Assembly: GCF_002968015.1 (NCBI RefSeq)
Contig: NZ_PUIP01000004.1
Coordinates: forward strand, 62,001-126,000
Length of the DNA: 64,000 nucleotides
Source: Massilia phosphatilytica
GTDB taxonomy: Bacteria > Pseudomonadota > Gammaproteobacteria > Burkholderiales > Burkholderiaceae_D
Direction of reading: 5' to 3'
The notes beneath the pieces were generated by a model that did not search any database, was not told the DNA's origin, and was given only the letters and a program-made list of their open reading frames with translations. Below, piece by piece: positions 45,457-54,398 of this stretch. A program made the position numbers and the translations under genes. How positions within the stretch are numbered: the first letter of the stretch is position 1; every line of letters starts with the position of its first letter.

Positions 45457-45518
45457 CCGAAAAAAAGGTATATCTGCAATGTAGACATTTTGGCATTCGG
45501 ATTCGACCTTTTTTTCGG
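45457..45518. repeat. Perfect 13-bp inverted repeat before the caa3 oxidase operon
   Basis: CCGAAAAAAAGGT (45457-45469) and ACCTTTTTTTCGG (45506-45518) are exact reverse complements with 36 bp between them. The right arm ends 8 bp before the subunit II ATG and runs into its GGGGAG ribosome site. It may fold in the mRNA leader or serve as a protein-binding site. Confidence 0.85.
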
Positions 45519-45526
45519 GGAGCTAC

Positions 45527-46516
45527 ATGGCATTCCAGTCGGCTGCGCCAGCGAGCGGCATGCAGGACGCCCTGCGCGCGGCCGGCGCCCAGGCGGCGCA
45601 TATCGGCGACCTGTGGAACGGCACGCTGGCCCTGTGCACGTTCGTGTTCGTGGCCATCGTCGTCGCGACCATCATCGCCGTCTGGTGCGCGCCCGGCGCG
45701 GACGCCGCCACGCGGGCCGACACGGCGTCGCTGGACGGGCCCGAGCGGCGAATCTGGCACCGGATCGGCTGGGCGACCGCCGCGTGCATCGCGGGCCTGC
45801 TCGTGCTGCTGGCGGGCGACGTGTTCACGAGCCGCGCGCTCGCCCGGCTGCCGCTGCAGAATGCCGTCGACATCGAACTGGTCGGGCATTCGTGGTGGTG
45901 GGAGGCGCGCTACCGCGATGCCGACACGGCGCGCGAATTCACGACGGCGAACGAGCTGACGATCCCCGTCGGCCGCCCCATCGTCGTCACGCTGCGCGCG
46001 GATGACGTCATCCATTCGCTGTGGGTGCCCAACCTCGCGGGCAAGAAGGACCTGATCCCGGGCCGCACCGCCACCCTGCACCTGCGCGCCGACCGCGCCG
46101 GCACCTACCGCGGCCAGTGCGCCGAATTCTGCGGCATGGAACATGCGCTGATGGCGCTGCTCGTGCACGCGGTACCGTCCGCCGAGTACGAGACCTGGGC
46201 CGCGAACCAGCGCCAACCGGCGCCCGAGCCGGCCGCCGCCGACGCGCGCCGCGGCCGCGCCGTGTTCCTGAACGCGAATTGCGCGCGCTGCCACGCCATC
46301 GCGGGCACGCCGGCGCAGGGGCGCGCCGCACCGGACCTCACGCACCTGGCGTCGCGCCAGTCCATCGCCGCCGGGATGTTCCCCAACAACCGCGGCCACC
46401 TCGCCGGCTGGATCGCCGATCCGCAGGCCCTGAAGCCGGGCGTAAACATGCCGGCCAACACCTTGCCGCCCGACGACCTGCAAGCCTTGCTGGCCTACCT
46501 GGAGACATTGCGATGA
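45527..46516 (+). CDS. ctaC: Cytochrome c oxidase subunit II fused to cytochrome c (caa3 type)
   Basis: A 329-residue membrane subunit. Two transmembrane helices (~33-53 and ~82-103) are followed by the CuA domain (HSWWWEARY, VIHSLWVP, and Cys198/Glu200/Cys202/His206/Met209 in QCAEFCGMEHALM). A C-terminal class I cytochrome c has heme motif CARCH at 252-256 and axial Met in NMPAN. The fused cytochrome marks a caa3 oxidase that takes electrons from a soluble or membrane cytochrome c. It overlaps ctaD by ATGA and starts the operon; an inverted repeat lies immediately upstream. Confidence 0.95.
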   Translation: MAFQSAAPASGMQDALRAAGAQAAHIGDLWNGTLALCTFVFVAIVVATIIAVWCAPGADAATRADTASLDGPERRIWHRIGWATAACIAGLLVLLAGDVFTSRALARLPLQNAVDIELVGHSWWWEARYRDADTAREFTTANELTIPVGRPIVVTLRADDVIHSLWVPNLAGKKDLIPGRTATLHLRADRAGTYRGQCAEFCGMEHALMALLVHAVPSAEYETWAANQRQPAPEPAAADARRGRAVFLNANCARCHAIAGTPAQGRAAPDLTHLASRQSIAAGMFPNNRGHLAGWIADPQALKPGVNMPANTLPPDDLQALLAYLETLR

Positions 46517-48435
46517 CCGTATCCGACCCACGCCAGATCCCGCATGCCGACCCGGCCGCCGCCACGGCGCTCGAAAGCACGTGGAGCGATCCGCCGGGCC
46601 TCTACGGGTGGTTTGCCGCCATCAACCACAAGACGATCAGCAAGCGGTTCATGGTCACGACCATGGTCTTCTTCGTGCTGGGCGGCGTGCTGGCGCTCGT
46701 GATGCGCCTGCAGCTCGCGCAGCCGAACGCCGGCATCCTCAAGCCGGAGATGTACAACCAGCTGTTCACGATGCACGGCTCGACGATGATGTTCCTGTTC
46801 GCCGTGCCCATCATGCAGGCCGTCGCGACCTACCTCGTCCCGCTGATGATCGGCGCGCGCAGCCTTGCCTTCCCGCGCCTGAACGCGTTCGCCTACTGGA
46901 TCTTCGCGATGGGCGGGATCATGCTGTACGTGGCGTTCCTTGCCGGCGCGGGGCCGGATGCGGGCTGGTTCGCATATGTGCCGCTGTCCGCGCTGCAGTA
47001 CTCGCCCGGCAAGGGCGTCGACTTCTGGGCCCAGATGATCACGTTCACCGAGCTGTCCGGGCTGATGGAGGCCATCGTCATCATCGCCACCATCCTCAAG
47101 CTGCGCGCGCCCGGCATGAGCCTGAACCGCATGCCGCTGTACGTGTGGGCCATGCTCGTGACATCGTTCATGGTGCTGTTCGCGCTGCCGGCCGTGATGC
47201 TGGCCAGTACCGCGCTGATCACGGACCGCCTCGTCGACACCCAGTTCTACAACCCCGACAAGGGCGGCGACGCGCTCCTGTGGCAGCACCTGTTCTGGTT
47301 TTTCGGCCACCCCGAGGTCTACCTGATCTTCATCCCGCCGCTGGGCTTCATCTCCGCGATCGTCGCGACGTTCTCGCGCCGTCCCGTCGTCGGCTACCCG
47401 GCCATGGTGCTGGCCCTCGTGACGACCGCCTTCCTCGCATTCGGCCTGTGGGTGCACCACATGTTCGCGACCAACCTGCCGGAGCTGGGCAAGACGTTCT
47501 TCACGGCCGCGAGCCTCATCATCGCCGTGCCGACGGCCGTGCAGATCTTCTGCTGGATCGCCACGCTGGGCAGCGGGCGCATCAACGTCAAGACGCCGCT
47601 GCTGTTCGTGCTGGCGTTCTTCTTCATCCTCGTGATGGGCGGGCTGACGGGGCTGATGCTGGCGTCCGTGTCGCTCGACACGCAGTTGCACGACAGCTTC
47701 TTCGTCGTCGCGCACCTCCATTACGTGCTGATGGGCGGCGCCGTGTTCCCCCTGTTCGGCGCGTTCTATTTCTGGTTCCCCAAGTTCACGGGGCGGATGC
47801 TGGGCGAGCGCCTGGGGCGCTGGAACTTCTGGCTGTTCTTCATCGGCTTCAACGTGGCGTTCTTCCCGATGCATTTGCTGGGGCTATGGGGCATGCCGCG
47901 GCGCGTGTACACGTATCCGGCCGAGATGGGGTGGGGCGACATGAACCTCGTGTCCACCATCGGCGCGGCGCTGATAGCCGTCAGTGTGCTGCTGTTCCTC
48001 GTGAACGTCGTGCGCACGCTGCACAACGGCCCGCTGGCCGGACCGGACCCGTGGGGCGCAGGGACGCTGGAATGGAGCGTCGCCTCGCCGCCGCCGATGG
48101 GCAATTTCGAAGTCATCCCGATGGTGCACGGCCGCTACCCGCTGTGGCAGCCGCAACCCGAGCCGACGCACGTCACCGGTATGTCGAACGACTGGCGCGA
48201 GGTGCTGATCACGACCGTGACCGACGCCGAGCCGGACCACCGCCTGTGGATGCCGTCGTCGTCGATCTGGCCGTTCCTGTCGGCGGTGGCGACGACGATC
48301 CTGTTCGTCGGCTCCATCTTCACGCCGTGGGCCGTCGTCTGGGCCGCCGCGCCGGTGGCGATCGGCGCGACCCTGTGGTTCTGGCCCAAGCGGTCCATCG
48401 TCGAGCAGCGCGTGCATTCGGAGTCCGCACCATGA
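46513..48435 (+). CDS. ctaD: Cytochrome c oxidase subunit I (caa3 type)
   Basis: A 640-residue heme-copper oxidase subunit, about 100 residues longer than the usual 12-helix form, with two extra C-terminal membrane helices (IWPFLSAVATTILFVGS; VVWAAAPVAIGATLWFW). Ligands are all present: heme a His in MHGSTMMF, CuB His and cross-linked Tyr in GHPEVY, the HHMF pair, and HLHYVLMG for both hemes. The Glu of GHPEVY marks an A1-type proton path. It reduces oxygen to water and pumps protons. The extra helices fit the short 5-helix subunit III in this operon. Confidence 0.96.
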   Translation: MTVSDPRQIPHADPAAATALESTWSDPPGLYGWFAAINHKTISKRFMVTTMVFFVLGGVLALVMRLQLAQPNAGILKPEMYNQLFTMHGSTMMFLFAVPIMQAVATYLVPLMIGARSLAFPRLNAFAYWIFAMGGIMLYVAFLAGAGPDAGWFAYVPLSALQYSPGKGVDFWAQMITFTELSGLMEAIVIIATILKLRAPGMSLNRMPLYVWAMLVTSFMVLFALPAVMLASTALITDRLVDTQFYNPDKGGDALLWQHLFWFFGHPEVYLIFIPPLGFISAIVATFSRRPVVGYPAMVLALVTTAFLAFGLWVHHMFATNLPELGKTFFTAASLIIAVPTAVQIFCWIATLGSGRINVKTPLLFVLAFFFILVMGGLTGLMLASVSLDTQLHDSFFVVAHLHYVLMGGAVFPLFGAFYFWFPKFTGRMLGERLGRWNFWLFFIGFNVAFFPMHLLGLWGMPRRVYTYPAEMGWGDMNLVSTIGAALIAVSVLLFLVNVVRTLHNGPLAGPDPWGAGTLEWSVASPPPMGNFEVIPMVHGRYPLWQPQPEPTHVTGMSNDWREVLITTVTDAEPDHRLWMPSSSIWPFLSAVATTILFVGSIFTPWAVVWAAAPVAIGATLWFWPKRSIVEQRVHSESAP

Positions 48436-49073
48436 GCGCCGCCAGCGACAACCGCAAATCGGGCAAGGAAGCGGTGCGGCGGGGCGCGGCGCTCGACGTC
48501 TCCGGCCTGCCCACGTTCGCATTCGGCACGCGCAGCCCGATGTGGTGGGGCACGATGGGCCTCGTCGCCGTCGAAGGCACCGTGTTCGCCCTGACGATCA
48601 TGGCGTATTTCTACCTGCGCAGCCATTCTGCCGCGTGGCCGACGAGCCGCTTCCCGCCCGACCTCCTGTGGGGGAACCTCAACACGGCGATCATGCTGCT
48701 GAGCCTGTGGCCGAACCAGATGGCGAAGCGGGCGGCCGAGCGCCTCGACCTGGCCGGCGTGCGGCTGTGGATGTGCGTGTGCATGGCGGTGTCGGTGGCG
48801 TTCCTTACTGTCCGTGTGTTCGAATTCGGCGTGTTGAACACCCGTTGGGATACGGATGCCTACGGCTCCGTCGTGTGGATGCTGCTCGGCCTGCACACGA
48901 CGCACCTCATCACGGACGCCTACGATTCGCTCGTGCTGACGGTGCTGATGTTCACGGGGCCGCTGGAAGGCAAGCGCTTCGTGGACGTCAGCGAAAACGC
49001 GGGCTACTGGTATTTCGTCGTGCTCAGCTGGCTGCCGATCTATGCGGTCATCTACTGGGGCGCACGTTTTTGA
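48432..49073 (+). CDS. ctaE: Cytochrome c oxidase subunit III (short form)
   Basis: A 213-residue membrane protein with about five helices, starting by ATGA overlap with ctaD. Landmarks are MWWGTMGLVAVEGTVFALTI, YFYLR, LLGLHTTHLITD and the C-terminal AGYWYFVVLSWLPIYAVIYW. The short form pairs with 14-helix subunit I in caa3/bo3-type oxidases. It stabilises the catalytic core. Confidence 0.93.
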   Translation: MSAASDNRKSGKEAVRRGAALDVSGLPTFAFGTRSPMWWGTMGLVAVEGTVFALTIMAYFYLRSHSAAWPTSRFPPDLLWGNLNTAIMLLSLWPNQMAKRAAERLDLAGVRLWMCVCMAVSVAFLTVRVFEFGVLNTRWDTDAYGSVVWMLLGLHTTHLITDAYDSLVLTVLMFTGPLEGKRFVDVSENAGYWYFVVLSWLPIYAVIYWGARF

Positions 49074-49083
49074 AGGAGGGACG

Positions 49084-49419
49084 ATGGGAAACTGGCCGGC
49101 ACTGCTGCTCGCGCCCTCGCTGGCGCTGACCAACCTGTCCATCACGTATGCGCTCGTGACGCCCGCGTGCACGCGCCAGTCGATGGTCGCGCCGAACGTC
49201 GTCACGGCCGTCGTGCTGGCCGTGTGCGTATGGGTGAGCTGGGCCGCGTGGCGCAACTGGCGCGCAGACAGCAGCCTGGGGCGGCAAGCCGCGCGCGACC
49301 ACGTGCCGGACCGGCCGCCGTTCGTCGCGCTCGTGGCCGCGCTGGTCGGTGCGCTGTCCTGCCTCGCCGTACTGGCGCAATGGTTTCCGCAATGGGTGTT
49401 GTCGCCATGCGCCGCCTGA
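49084..49419 (+). CDS. Small membrane protein of the caa3 operon
   Basis: A 111-residue protein with three predicted membrane helices (LLLAPSLALTNLSITYAL, VVTAVVLAVCVWVSW, FVALVAALVGALSCLAVLAQW). The ATG at 49084 follows a GAAGGAGG site. It sits between ctaE and ctaG and its 3' end overlaps ctaG, so it is co-translated. I do not recognise a named family; by position it may be an extra oxidase subunit or assembly helper. Confidence 0.75.
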   Translation: MGNWPALLLAPSLALTNLSITYALVTPACTRQSMVAPNVVTAVVLAVCVWVSWAAWRNWRADSSLGRQAARDHVPDRPPFVALVAALVGALSCLAVLAQWFPQWVLSPCAA

Positions 49420-50309
49420 TCGCCGGCGTCGCGTTGCTGCCGCTCGCGGCAAACGCCCACGACGTCCAGGCCGAGCTGGCGGCCGGCCCGGCGCTCGGCT
49501 GGGGCGCGGAATGGTGGGTCGTGTTGCTGCTGGCGTTGTCGCTGCTGCTGTACGCGGCGGGCCTCGGGCGCTTGTGGCCGCGCGCACGCGGCGCCCGGCG
49601 CCCGCTGGCGCGCCAGGCCGCATGGTTCGGCGCCGGCTGGGCGATGCTCGTGCTGGCGCTGGCGTCGCCGCTGGACGGTGCCGGCAGCTATGCGTTTTCC
49701 GCCCACATGGTGCAGCACGAGGTGTTGATGATCGTCGCGGCGCCGTTGCTCGTGCTGGGCCGCCCGCTCGCGCTGTGGCTGTGGGCGTTCGGGCCGGACG
49801 GGCGCCTGCGCATCGCGGCGGCCGCGCGCAGGCCGGCCGTGCGCGCGGCGTGGGGCGCGCTGACGGCGCCCGTGAATGCGTGGCTGCTGCACTTCGCCGC
49901 GCTGTGGATGTGGCACGTGCCGGCCTGCTTCCAGCTGGCGCTGGCCGACAACGGCATGCACGCGCTGCAGCATACGAGCTTCCTCGCCAGCGCGCTCCTG
50001 TTCTGGTGGGCCGTGCTGGGGCGCGAGGGCGGCGCGCACGGCCGCGGCGGCGCCATCGTCTACCTGTTCACGACCATGATGCACACCGGCGCGCTCGGTG
50101 CCTTGTTCACCATGTCGGGTACGGTCTGGTATCCGCTGTACGGCAACCGCGCCGCCTTGTTCGGCTTGACGCCACTGGAAGACCAGCAGCTGGGTGGCCT
50201 CATCATGTGGATTCCGGGCGGCCTGGCGTACCTGGCGGCGGGCCTCGTGCTGTGCGCGCGCTGGCTGCGCCAGGGGCCGGCGGCGCGCGCACTGGAGGTC
50301 CGGCCATGA
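49407..50309 (+). CDS. ctaG: CtaG_Caa3-family copper/assembly membrane protein
   Basis: A 300-residue polytopic membrane protein of the caa3-specific CtaG family (not the Cox11 type). It shows about seven helices with conserved His motifs: FSAHMVQHEVLM, HFAALWMWHVP, ALQHTSFLASALLFWW and TTMMHTGALGALF, then LEDQQLGGLIMWIPGG. It is required for caa3 assembly in bacteria that have it, probably for copper delivery. I chose ATG 49407 over ATG 49392; both overlap the preceding gene. Confidence 0.9.
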   Translation: MRRLIAGVALLPLAANAHDVQAELAAGPALGWGAEWWVVLLLALSLLLYAAGLGRLWPRARGARRPLARQAAWFGAGWAMLVLALASPLDGAGSYAFSAHMVQHEVLMIVAAPLLVLGRPLALWLWAFGPDGRLRIAAAARRPAVRAAWGALTAPVNAWLLHFAALWMWHVPACFQLALADNGMHALQHTSFLASALLFWWAVLGREGGAHGRGGAIVYLFTTMMHTGALGALFTMSGTVWYPLYGNRAALFGLTPLEDQQLGGLIMWIPGGLAYLAAGLVLCARWLRQGPAARALEVRP

Positions 50310-50671
50310 TGCGGCGATCGCTCGCCGTCCTGCTGTGCGCGGCCCTGCTGGCCGCCTGCTCGAAGACGCCGCCGAAGACGGAACCGATCACGGGCGGCGA
50401 TCCGCGCCACGGCCGCGAACTGCTCGCCCGCTACGGCTGCGCGAGCTGCCACAGGATCAAGGGCATCGCCCATGCCGACAGCCAGGTTGGCCCGCCCCTC
50501 GACGAGATCCGTGCGCGCGGTTATATTGCGGGCGTCATGCCGCACACCGCGGACAACCTCATGAATTGGATCCGGCATCCGCGCGAGGTCGTCCCGAATA
50601 CCGCGATGCCGGAGCTGGGCGTCAGCGAGGTCGAGGCGCGCGACATGGCGGCCTATCTGTACAGCCAATAG
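50306..50671 (+). CDS. Cytochrome c lipoprotein
   Basis: A 121-residue lipoprotein (lipobox LAAC near residue 18) with one class I heme site CASCH at ~residues 45-49 and axial Met in NTAMPELG. It starts by ATGA overlap with ctaG. Membrane-tethered next to the caa3 genes, it could be the electron donor of the oxidase or an additional subunit. Confidence 0.88.
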   Translation: MMRRSLAVLLCAALLAACSKTPPKTEPITGGDPRHGRELLARYGCASCHRIKGIAHADSQVGPPLDEIRARGYIAGVMPHTADNLMNWIRHPREVVPNTAMPELGVSEVEARDMAAYLYSQ

Positions 50672-50678
50672 GAGTCGA

Positions 50679-51035
50679 ATGTTCGAACAGACGGAACAAC
50701 AGGTGCGCGCCTGGGTGGAGTGGCTACGCCTGCTGGTGGAAGCACTGGGTGCGTGCGTGATCGCGGCCGGTATCGTGATCGTCATCGTGGGGCTCGTGCG
50801 CTACGCGTTGGCCCGGGGCGGCAGCTTCATCCCGATCCGGCTTACGTTCGCGCGCTACCTCACGCTCGCGCTGGAATTGCAACTGGCCGCCGACATCCTG
50901 TCGACATCGGTGGCGCCGACCTGGGACCGCATCGGCAAGCTGGCCGCCATCGCCGTGATCCGGACGGCGCTGAACTACTTCCTCAACCGCGAAATGAAGG
51001 AGGAAGCGGCCGGCGCGGAGAAGCCTCCGGCCTGA
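50679..51035 (+). CDS. DUF1622 membrane protein
   Basis: A 118-residue protein with two to three membrane helices, matching the DUF1622 pattern (EALGACVIAAGIVIVIVGL, RLTFARYLTLALELQLAADIL, IRTALNYFLNREM). Function is unknown. It follows the cytochrome c gene after 7 bp with an AGGAG site, so it is the last gene of the oxidase operon, and it converges on the GNAT gene. Confidence 0.88.
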   Translation: MFEQTEQQVRAWVEWLRLLVEALGACVIAAGIVIVIVGLVRYALARGGSFIPIRLTFARYLTLALELQLAADILSTSVAPTWDRIGKLAAIAVIRTALNYFLNREMKEEAAGAEKPPA

Positions 51036-51038
51036 TGT

Positions 51039-51536
51039 TTACGCGCCCAGCTTGAGCACCATCGCCTGCTCGAACGTCGTCCTGCCCGGCATGGGCACGG
51101 GCGCACCCACGTCGACGAAACCCATGCGGCGATAGAGCCGCGCGGCTGCGCCGTCGCCGGCCGTCACGTCGAGACGGACCTCGGCCGCCTTGCGGGCGCG
51201 GGCCCAGGTGATCGCGGCGTCCAGCAGCGCGGCACCGACGCCGCGTCCACGCGCCTCGGGCGCCACCCACACCTGGTACACCCACGCGGCGGCGCCATCC
51301 ATCTTCACCCACGCCAGGCCGACGGGCGTACCGTCCACTTCCGCCGCGAACGGCCAGCCCTGCAGATGCGACCCGAGCGCCGGTGCAGCCAGGCGCGCGG
51401 CCCAGATATCGTCCGTCCGTCGGGATTCCTCGGCATGGGTGCTGCCGAATGCCTGGGGCGCGTCGGCCAGCGCGCGCAGGCGCAGGTCGCGGTAGATGGG
51501 CCAGTCGTCGGGGTGCAGGGTGCGGATGGCGGGCAT
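51039..51536 (-). CDS. GNAT-family N-acetyltransferase
   Basis: A 165-residue acetyltransferase. The start was placed at the Met of MPAIRTLHPDDW, the typical family beginning; a 19-residue upstream extension is hydrophobic and lacks similarity. The acetyl-CoA loop is VAPEARGRGVGAALL (Q/RxxGxG/A), followed by LDVTAGDGAAARLYRRMGF. The acceptor substrate is unknown. Confidence 0.88.
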   Translation of the reverse strand: MPAIRTLHPDDWPIYRDLRLRALADAPQAFGSTHAEESRRTDDIWAARLAAPALGSHLQGWPFAAEVDGTPVGLAWVKMDGAAAWVYQVWVAPEARGRGVGAALLDAAITWARARKAAEVRLDVTAGDGAAARLYRRMGFVDVGAPVPMPGRTTFEQAMVLKLGA

Positions 51537-51668
51537 GTCGTGGTCCGATGAGCAAAGGAGGAAGACGATCATAATGGAAAACCGCATGAGCAAGTGCGAA
51601 AACCTTCGTTGTCACAGGCGGCATGGAACCCTAAGCTTGGGCCATCGACAACAAGACCTGTCCATGCC

Positions 51669-52544
51669 ATGTCCGCCGTACTGCAAACCCGCCAGCACTT
51701 CGATGTCATCCCGTTCGACGCGCCGCTCGGCGCCGAGGTCGTGGGGCTCGACCTGTCCCTCCCGCTCGATGCCGACGACTTCGGCCGCCTGCACCGCGCC
51801 CACCTGGCGCACCATGTGCTCGTGTTCCGCGAACAGCACATCACGCCCGCGCAGCAGGTCGCGTTCAGCCGCCGCTGGGGCGCGCTGCAGATCCACGTGC
51901 TGCGCCAGTTCCAGCTGCCGTCGCAGCCCGAGGTGCTCGTCGTGTCGAACATCCGCGAGAACGGCCAACCCATCGGCCTCGGCGACGCCGGCCACTTCTG
52001 GCATTCCGACCTGTCGTACAAGGACAAGCCCAGCCTCGGTTCGATGCTGCACGCGCAGGAACTGCCGGCCACCGGCGGCGACACGCTGTTCGCCAACCAG
52101 CACACGGCGTGGGAACGCCTGCCGGGCTACCTGCAGCGCGCCGTGCGCGATGCGAAGGCGGAGCACAGCTATCTCGCGCGCTACGCGGATCTGCAGAAGA
52201 AAAACCCGTGGCGGCCGAACCTCACGCAGGCCCAGATCGACGAGGTGAAGCCCGTCGTGCAGCCGGTCGTGCGCACGCATCCCGAGACGGGGCGCCTCGC
52301 GCTGTTCGTCAGCGAGCATTTCACGACGAGGATCGTCGGCCTGCCGGACGACGAAAGCCGGGCGCTGCTGGCCGAACTGTTCGACCACGGCACGCGCGCC
52401 GAGCACGTCTACCGCCACCGCTGGCAGCCGCACGACATGGTCTTCTGGGACAACCGCTCCGTGATGCACCTGGCGGCCGGCTGTCCCGACGACCAGCGTC
52501 GCAAGCTGTACCGCACCACCATCGAGGGCGATGCCCCTTACTAA
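51669..52544 (+). CDS. TauD/TfdA-family Fe(II)/2-oxoglutarate dioxygenase
   Basis: A 291-residue cytoplasmic enzyme. Iron ligands are His and Asp in HFWHSDLSY and the distal His in SVMHLAAG; the 2-oxoglutarate Arg is in RKLYRTTIEG. Family members oxidise taurine, alkylsulfonates, alkylsulfates or aryloxyalkanoates. It heads an operon with an SsuA/TauA-type ABC importer, so sulfur acquisition from an organosulfonate or sulfate ester is likely. The ATG at 51669 begins the family-like region (QHFDVIPFDAPLGAEVVGLD). Confidence 0.9.
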   Translation: MSAVLQTRQHFDVIPFDAPLGAEVVGLDLSLPLDADDFGRLHRAHLAHHVLVFREQHITPAQQVAFSRRWGALQIHVLRQFQLPSQPEVLVVSNIRENGQPIGLGDAGHFWHSDLSYKDKPSLGSMLHAQELPATGGDTLFANQHTAWERLPGYLQRAVRDAKAEHSYLARYADLQKKNPWRPNLTQAQIDEVKPVVQPVVRTHPETGRLALFVSEHFTTRIVGLPDDESRALLAELFDHGTRAEHVYRHRWQPHDMVFWDNRSVMHLAAGCPDDQRRKLYRTTIEGDAPY

Positions 52545-52560
52545 GAAGAGTCTCGATCAC

Positions 52561-53568
52561 ATGCACACACCGTTCTACAAATTCGCCGCCGCCCTCGGCC
52601 TCGCTTCCCTCGTCGCCGCCGCACCCGCGTACGCGGAAGGCAAGCTGCGCGTCGCCCAGCAATTCGGCATCACCTATTTGCTGCTGAACGTCGCGCAGGA
52701 CCAGAAGCTCATCGAAAAACATGGCCAGCAACTGGGTGTGCCCATCGCGGTCGAATGGGTCCAGCTTTCGGGCGGCAATGCCGTCAACGACGCGCTGCTG
52801 TCCGGCTCCATCGACGTGGCCGGCGCTGGCGTCGGCCCGCTGCTGACGATCTGGGACCGCACGGCCGGCCGCCAGAACGTCAAGGGCGTCGCCTCGCTCG
52901 GCAACTACCCGTACTACCTGGTGTCGACGAATCCGGACGTGAAGACCATCGCCGACTTTTCCGACAAGGACCGCATCGCACTGCCGGCCGCCACCGTGTC
53001 GGTGCAGGCCCGCTTCCTGCAGATGGCTGCCGCCAAACGCTGGGGCACGGGCGAGTACGCGCGCCTGGACCGCTACACGCAGACGCTCCCGCATCCGGAC
53101 GCCGCGGCCGCCGTCATCGCGGGCCGCACGGAAATCAACGGCCACTTCGCCACGCCGCCGTTCCAGGAACAGGAACTGGCCGGCAACCCGAAGGCCCACA
53201 TCGTGCTGAATTCGTATGACGTGCTGGGTGGCCCGAGCTCCGGCACCGTGCTGTACGCCACCGAAAAATACGTGAAGGAGAACCCGAAGACGACGCGCGC
53301 GTTCATCGACGCGCTGGCCGAGGCGGCCGATATCGCGACGAAGAACCCGGAACTGGCGGCCGACGCGTACCTGCGCGTGACGAAGGCGAAGATCGACCGC
53401 GCGTTCCTCGTCAAGATCCTGAAAAATCCGCAGTTCCAGTACAAGGTCGCGCCGACGAACACGTACGGCCTCGCGCAATTCCTGCACCAGGCGGGCGCCA
53501 TCAAGAAGCAGCCGGCGTCGTGGCGCGACTATTTCTTCGACGATCCGGCGCTCGCGTCGGGCAGCTGA
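52561..53568 (+). CDS. ABC transporter substrate-binding protein (SsuA/TauA type)
   Basis: A 335-residue periplasmic binding protein. ATG 52561 gives signal peptide MHTPFYKFAAALGLASL..., ending at AYA; an earlier in-frame ATG at 52531 overlaps the dioxygenase gene. The fold follows the NMT1/SsuA pattern: KLRVAQQFGITYLL, VNDALLSGSIDVAGAGVGP, DVLGGPSSGTVLYATEKYV and NPELAADAYLRV. It delivers the substrate to the following permease and ATPase. The ligand is not readable from sequence alone. Confidence 0.9.
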   Translation: MHTPFYKFAAALGLASLVAAAPAYAEGKLRVAQQFGITYLLLNVAQDQKLIEKHGQQLGVPIAVEWVQLSGGNAVNDALLSGSIDVAGAGVGPLLTIWDRTAGRQNVKGVASLGNYPYYLVSTNPDVKTIADFSDKDRIALPAATVSVQARFLQMAAAKRWGTGEYARLDRYTQTLPHPDAAAAVIAGRTEINGHFATPPFQEQELAGNPKAHIVLNSYDVLGGPSSGTVLYATEKYVKENPKTTRAFIDALAEAADIATKNPELAADAYLRVTKAKIDRAFLVKILKNPQFQYKVAPTNTYGLAQFLHQAGAIKKQPASWRDYFFDDPALASGS

Positions 53569-53576
53569 GGTCCGCC

Positions 53577-54398
53577 ATGAACGTGCTCCCGTTCCAGGTC
53601 GTCCCCAATGCGCCGCTGCTGCGGGCGCAGGGCGTCACCATCGAATATCCGGCGGCGCAGGGCGTGGTGCAGGCCACGCACGACGTCAGCTTCGACGTGT
53701 GGCGCGGCGACCGCTTCGTCTTGCTGGGGCCTTCCGGCTGTGGCAAGTCGACCTTGCTGAAGGCCGTGGGCGGCTTCATCGCGCCGCGCGCCGGCAGCCT
53801 GCAGCTGGACGGGCGCGCCATCACGGGCCCGGGCCGCGACCGCATCGTCGTGTTCCAGGAATTCGACCAGCTGGCGCCCTGGAAGACGGTGCGCCAGAAC
53901 GTCATGTTCCCGCTGCTGGCGGGGAAGACGCCGAAGCGCGAGGCCGAGGCGCGCGCGCTCTACTGGATCGAGAAGGTCGGCCTGTCGCGCTTCCTGGACG
54001 CCTATCCGCACACGCTGTCGGGCGGGATGAAGGCCCGCGTCGCCATCGCGCGGGCGCTGGCAATGCAGCCGGAGATCCTGCTGATGGACGAGCCGTTCGC
54101 CGCGCTCGACGCCCTCACGCGCCGGCGCATGCACGAGGAGCTGCAGGCGCTGTGGGAAGAAGTGCGGTTCACGATGCTGTTCGTGACGCACTCGATCGAG
54201 GAAGCGCTCGTCGTCGGCAACCGTATCCTGCTGCTGTCGCCGCACCCGGGCCGCGTGCGCGCGGAGATCAACAGCCACCAGTTCGGGCTGCACAGCGCGG
54301 GCGGCGCCGAGTTCCAGGCGACCGCGGGCCGCATCCACGACCTGCTGTTCGGCGGCGACGACGTGGCCGACGAACCCGCGCGGGCGGTGCAATCATGA
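53577..54398 (+). CDS. ABC transporter ATPase (SsuB/TauB type)
   Basis: A 273-residue ATP-binding subunit. Walker A is GPSGCGKST, the Q-loop FQEFDQLAPWKTV, signature LSGGMKARVAIARAL, Walker B ILLMDEPFAALD and the switch His in FVTHSIEEA. A ~30-residue tail follows the core. It starts 9 bp after the binding-protein stop and overlaps the permease gene by ATGA. Confidence 0.94.
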   Translation: MNVLPFQVVPNAPLLRAQGVTIEYPAAQGVVQATHDVSFDVWRGDRFVLLGPSGCGKSTLLKAVGGFIAPRAGSLQLDGRAITGPGRDRIVVFQEFDQLAPWKTVRQNVMFPLLAGKTPKREAEARALYWIEKVGLSRFLDAYPHTLSGGMKARVAIARALAMQPEILLMDEPFAALDALTRRRMHEELQALWEEVRFTMLFVTHSIEEALVVGNRILLLSPHPGRVRAEINSHQFGLHSAGGAEFQATAGRIHDLLFGGDDVADEPARAVQS

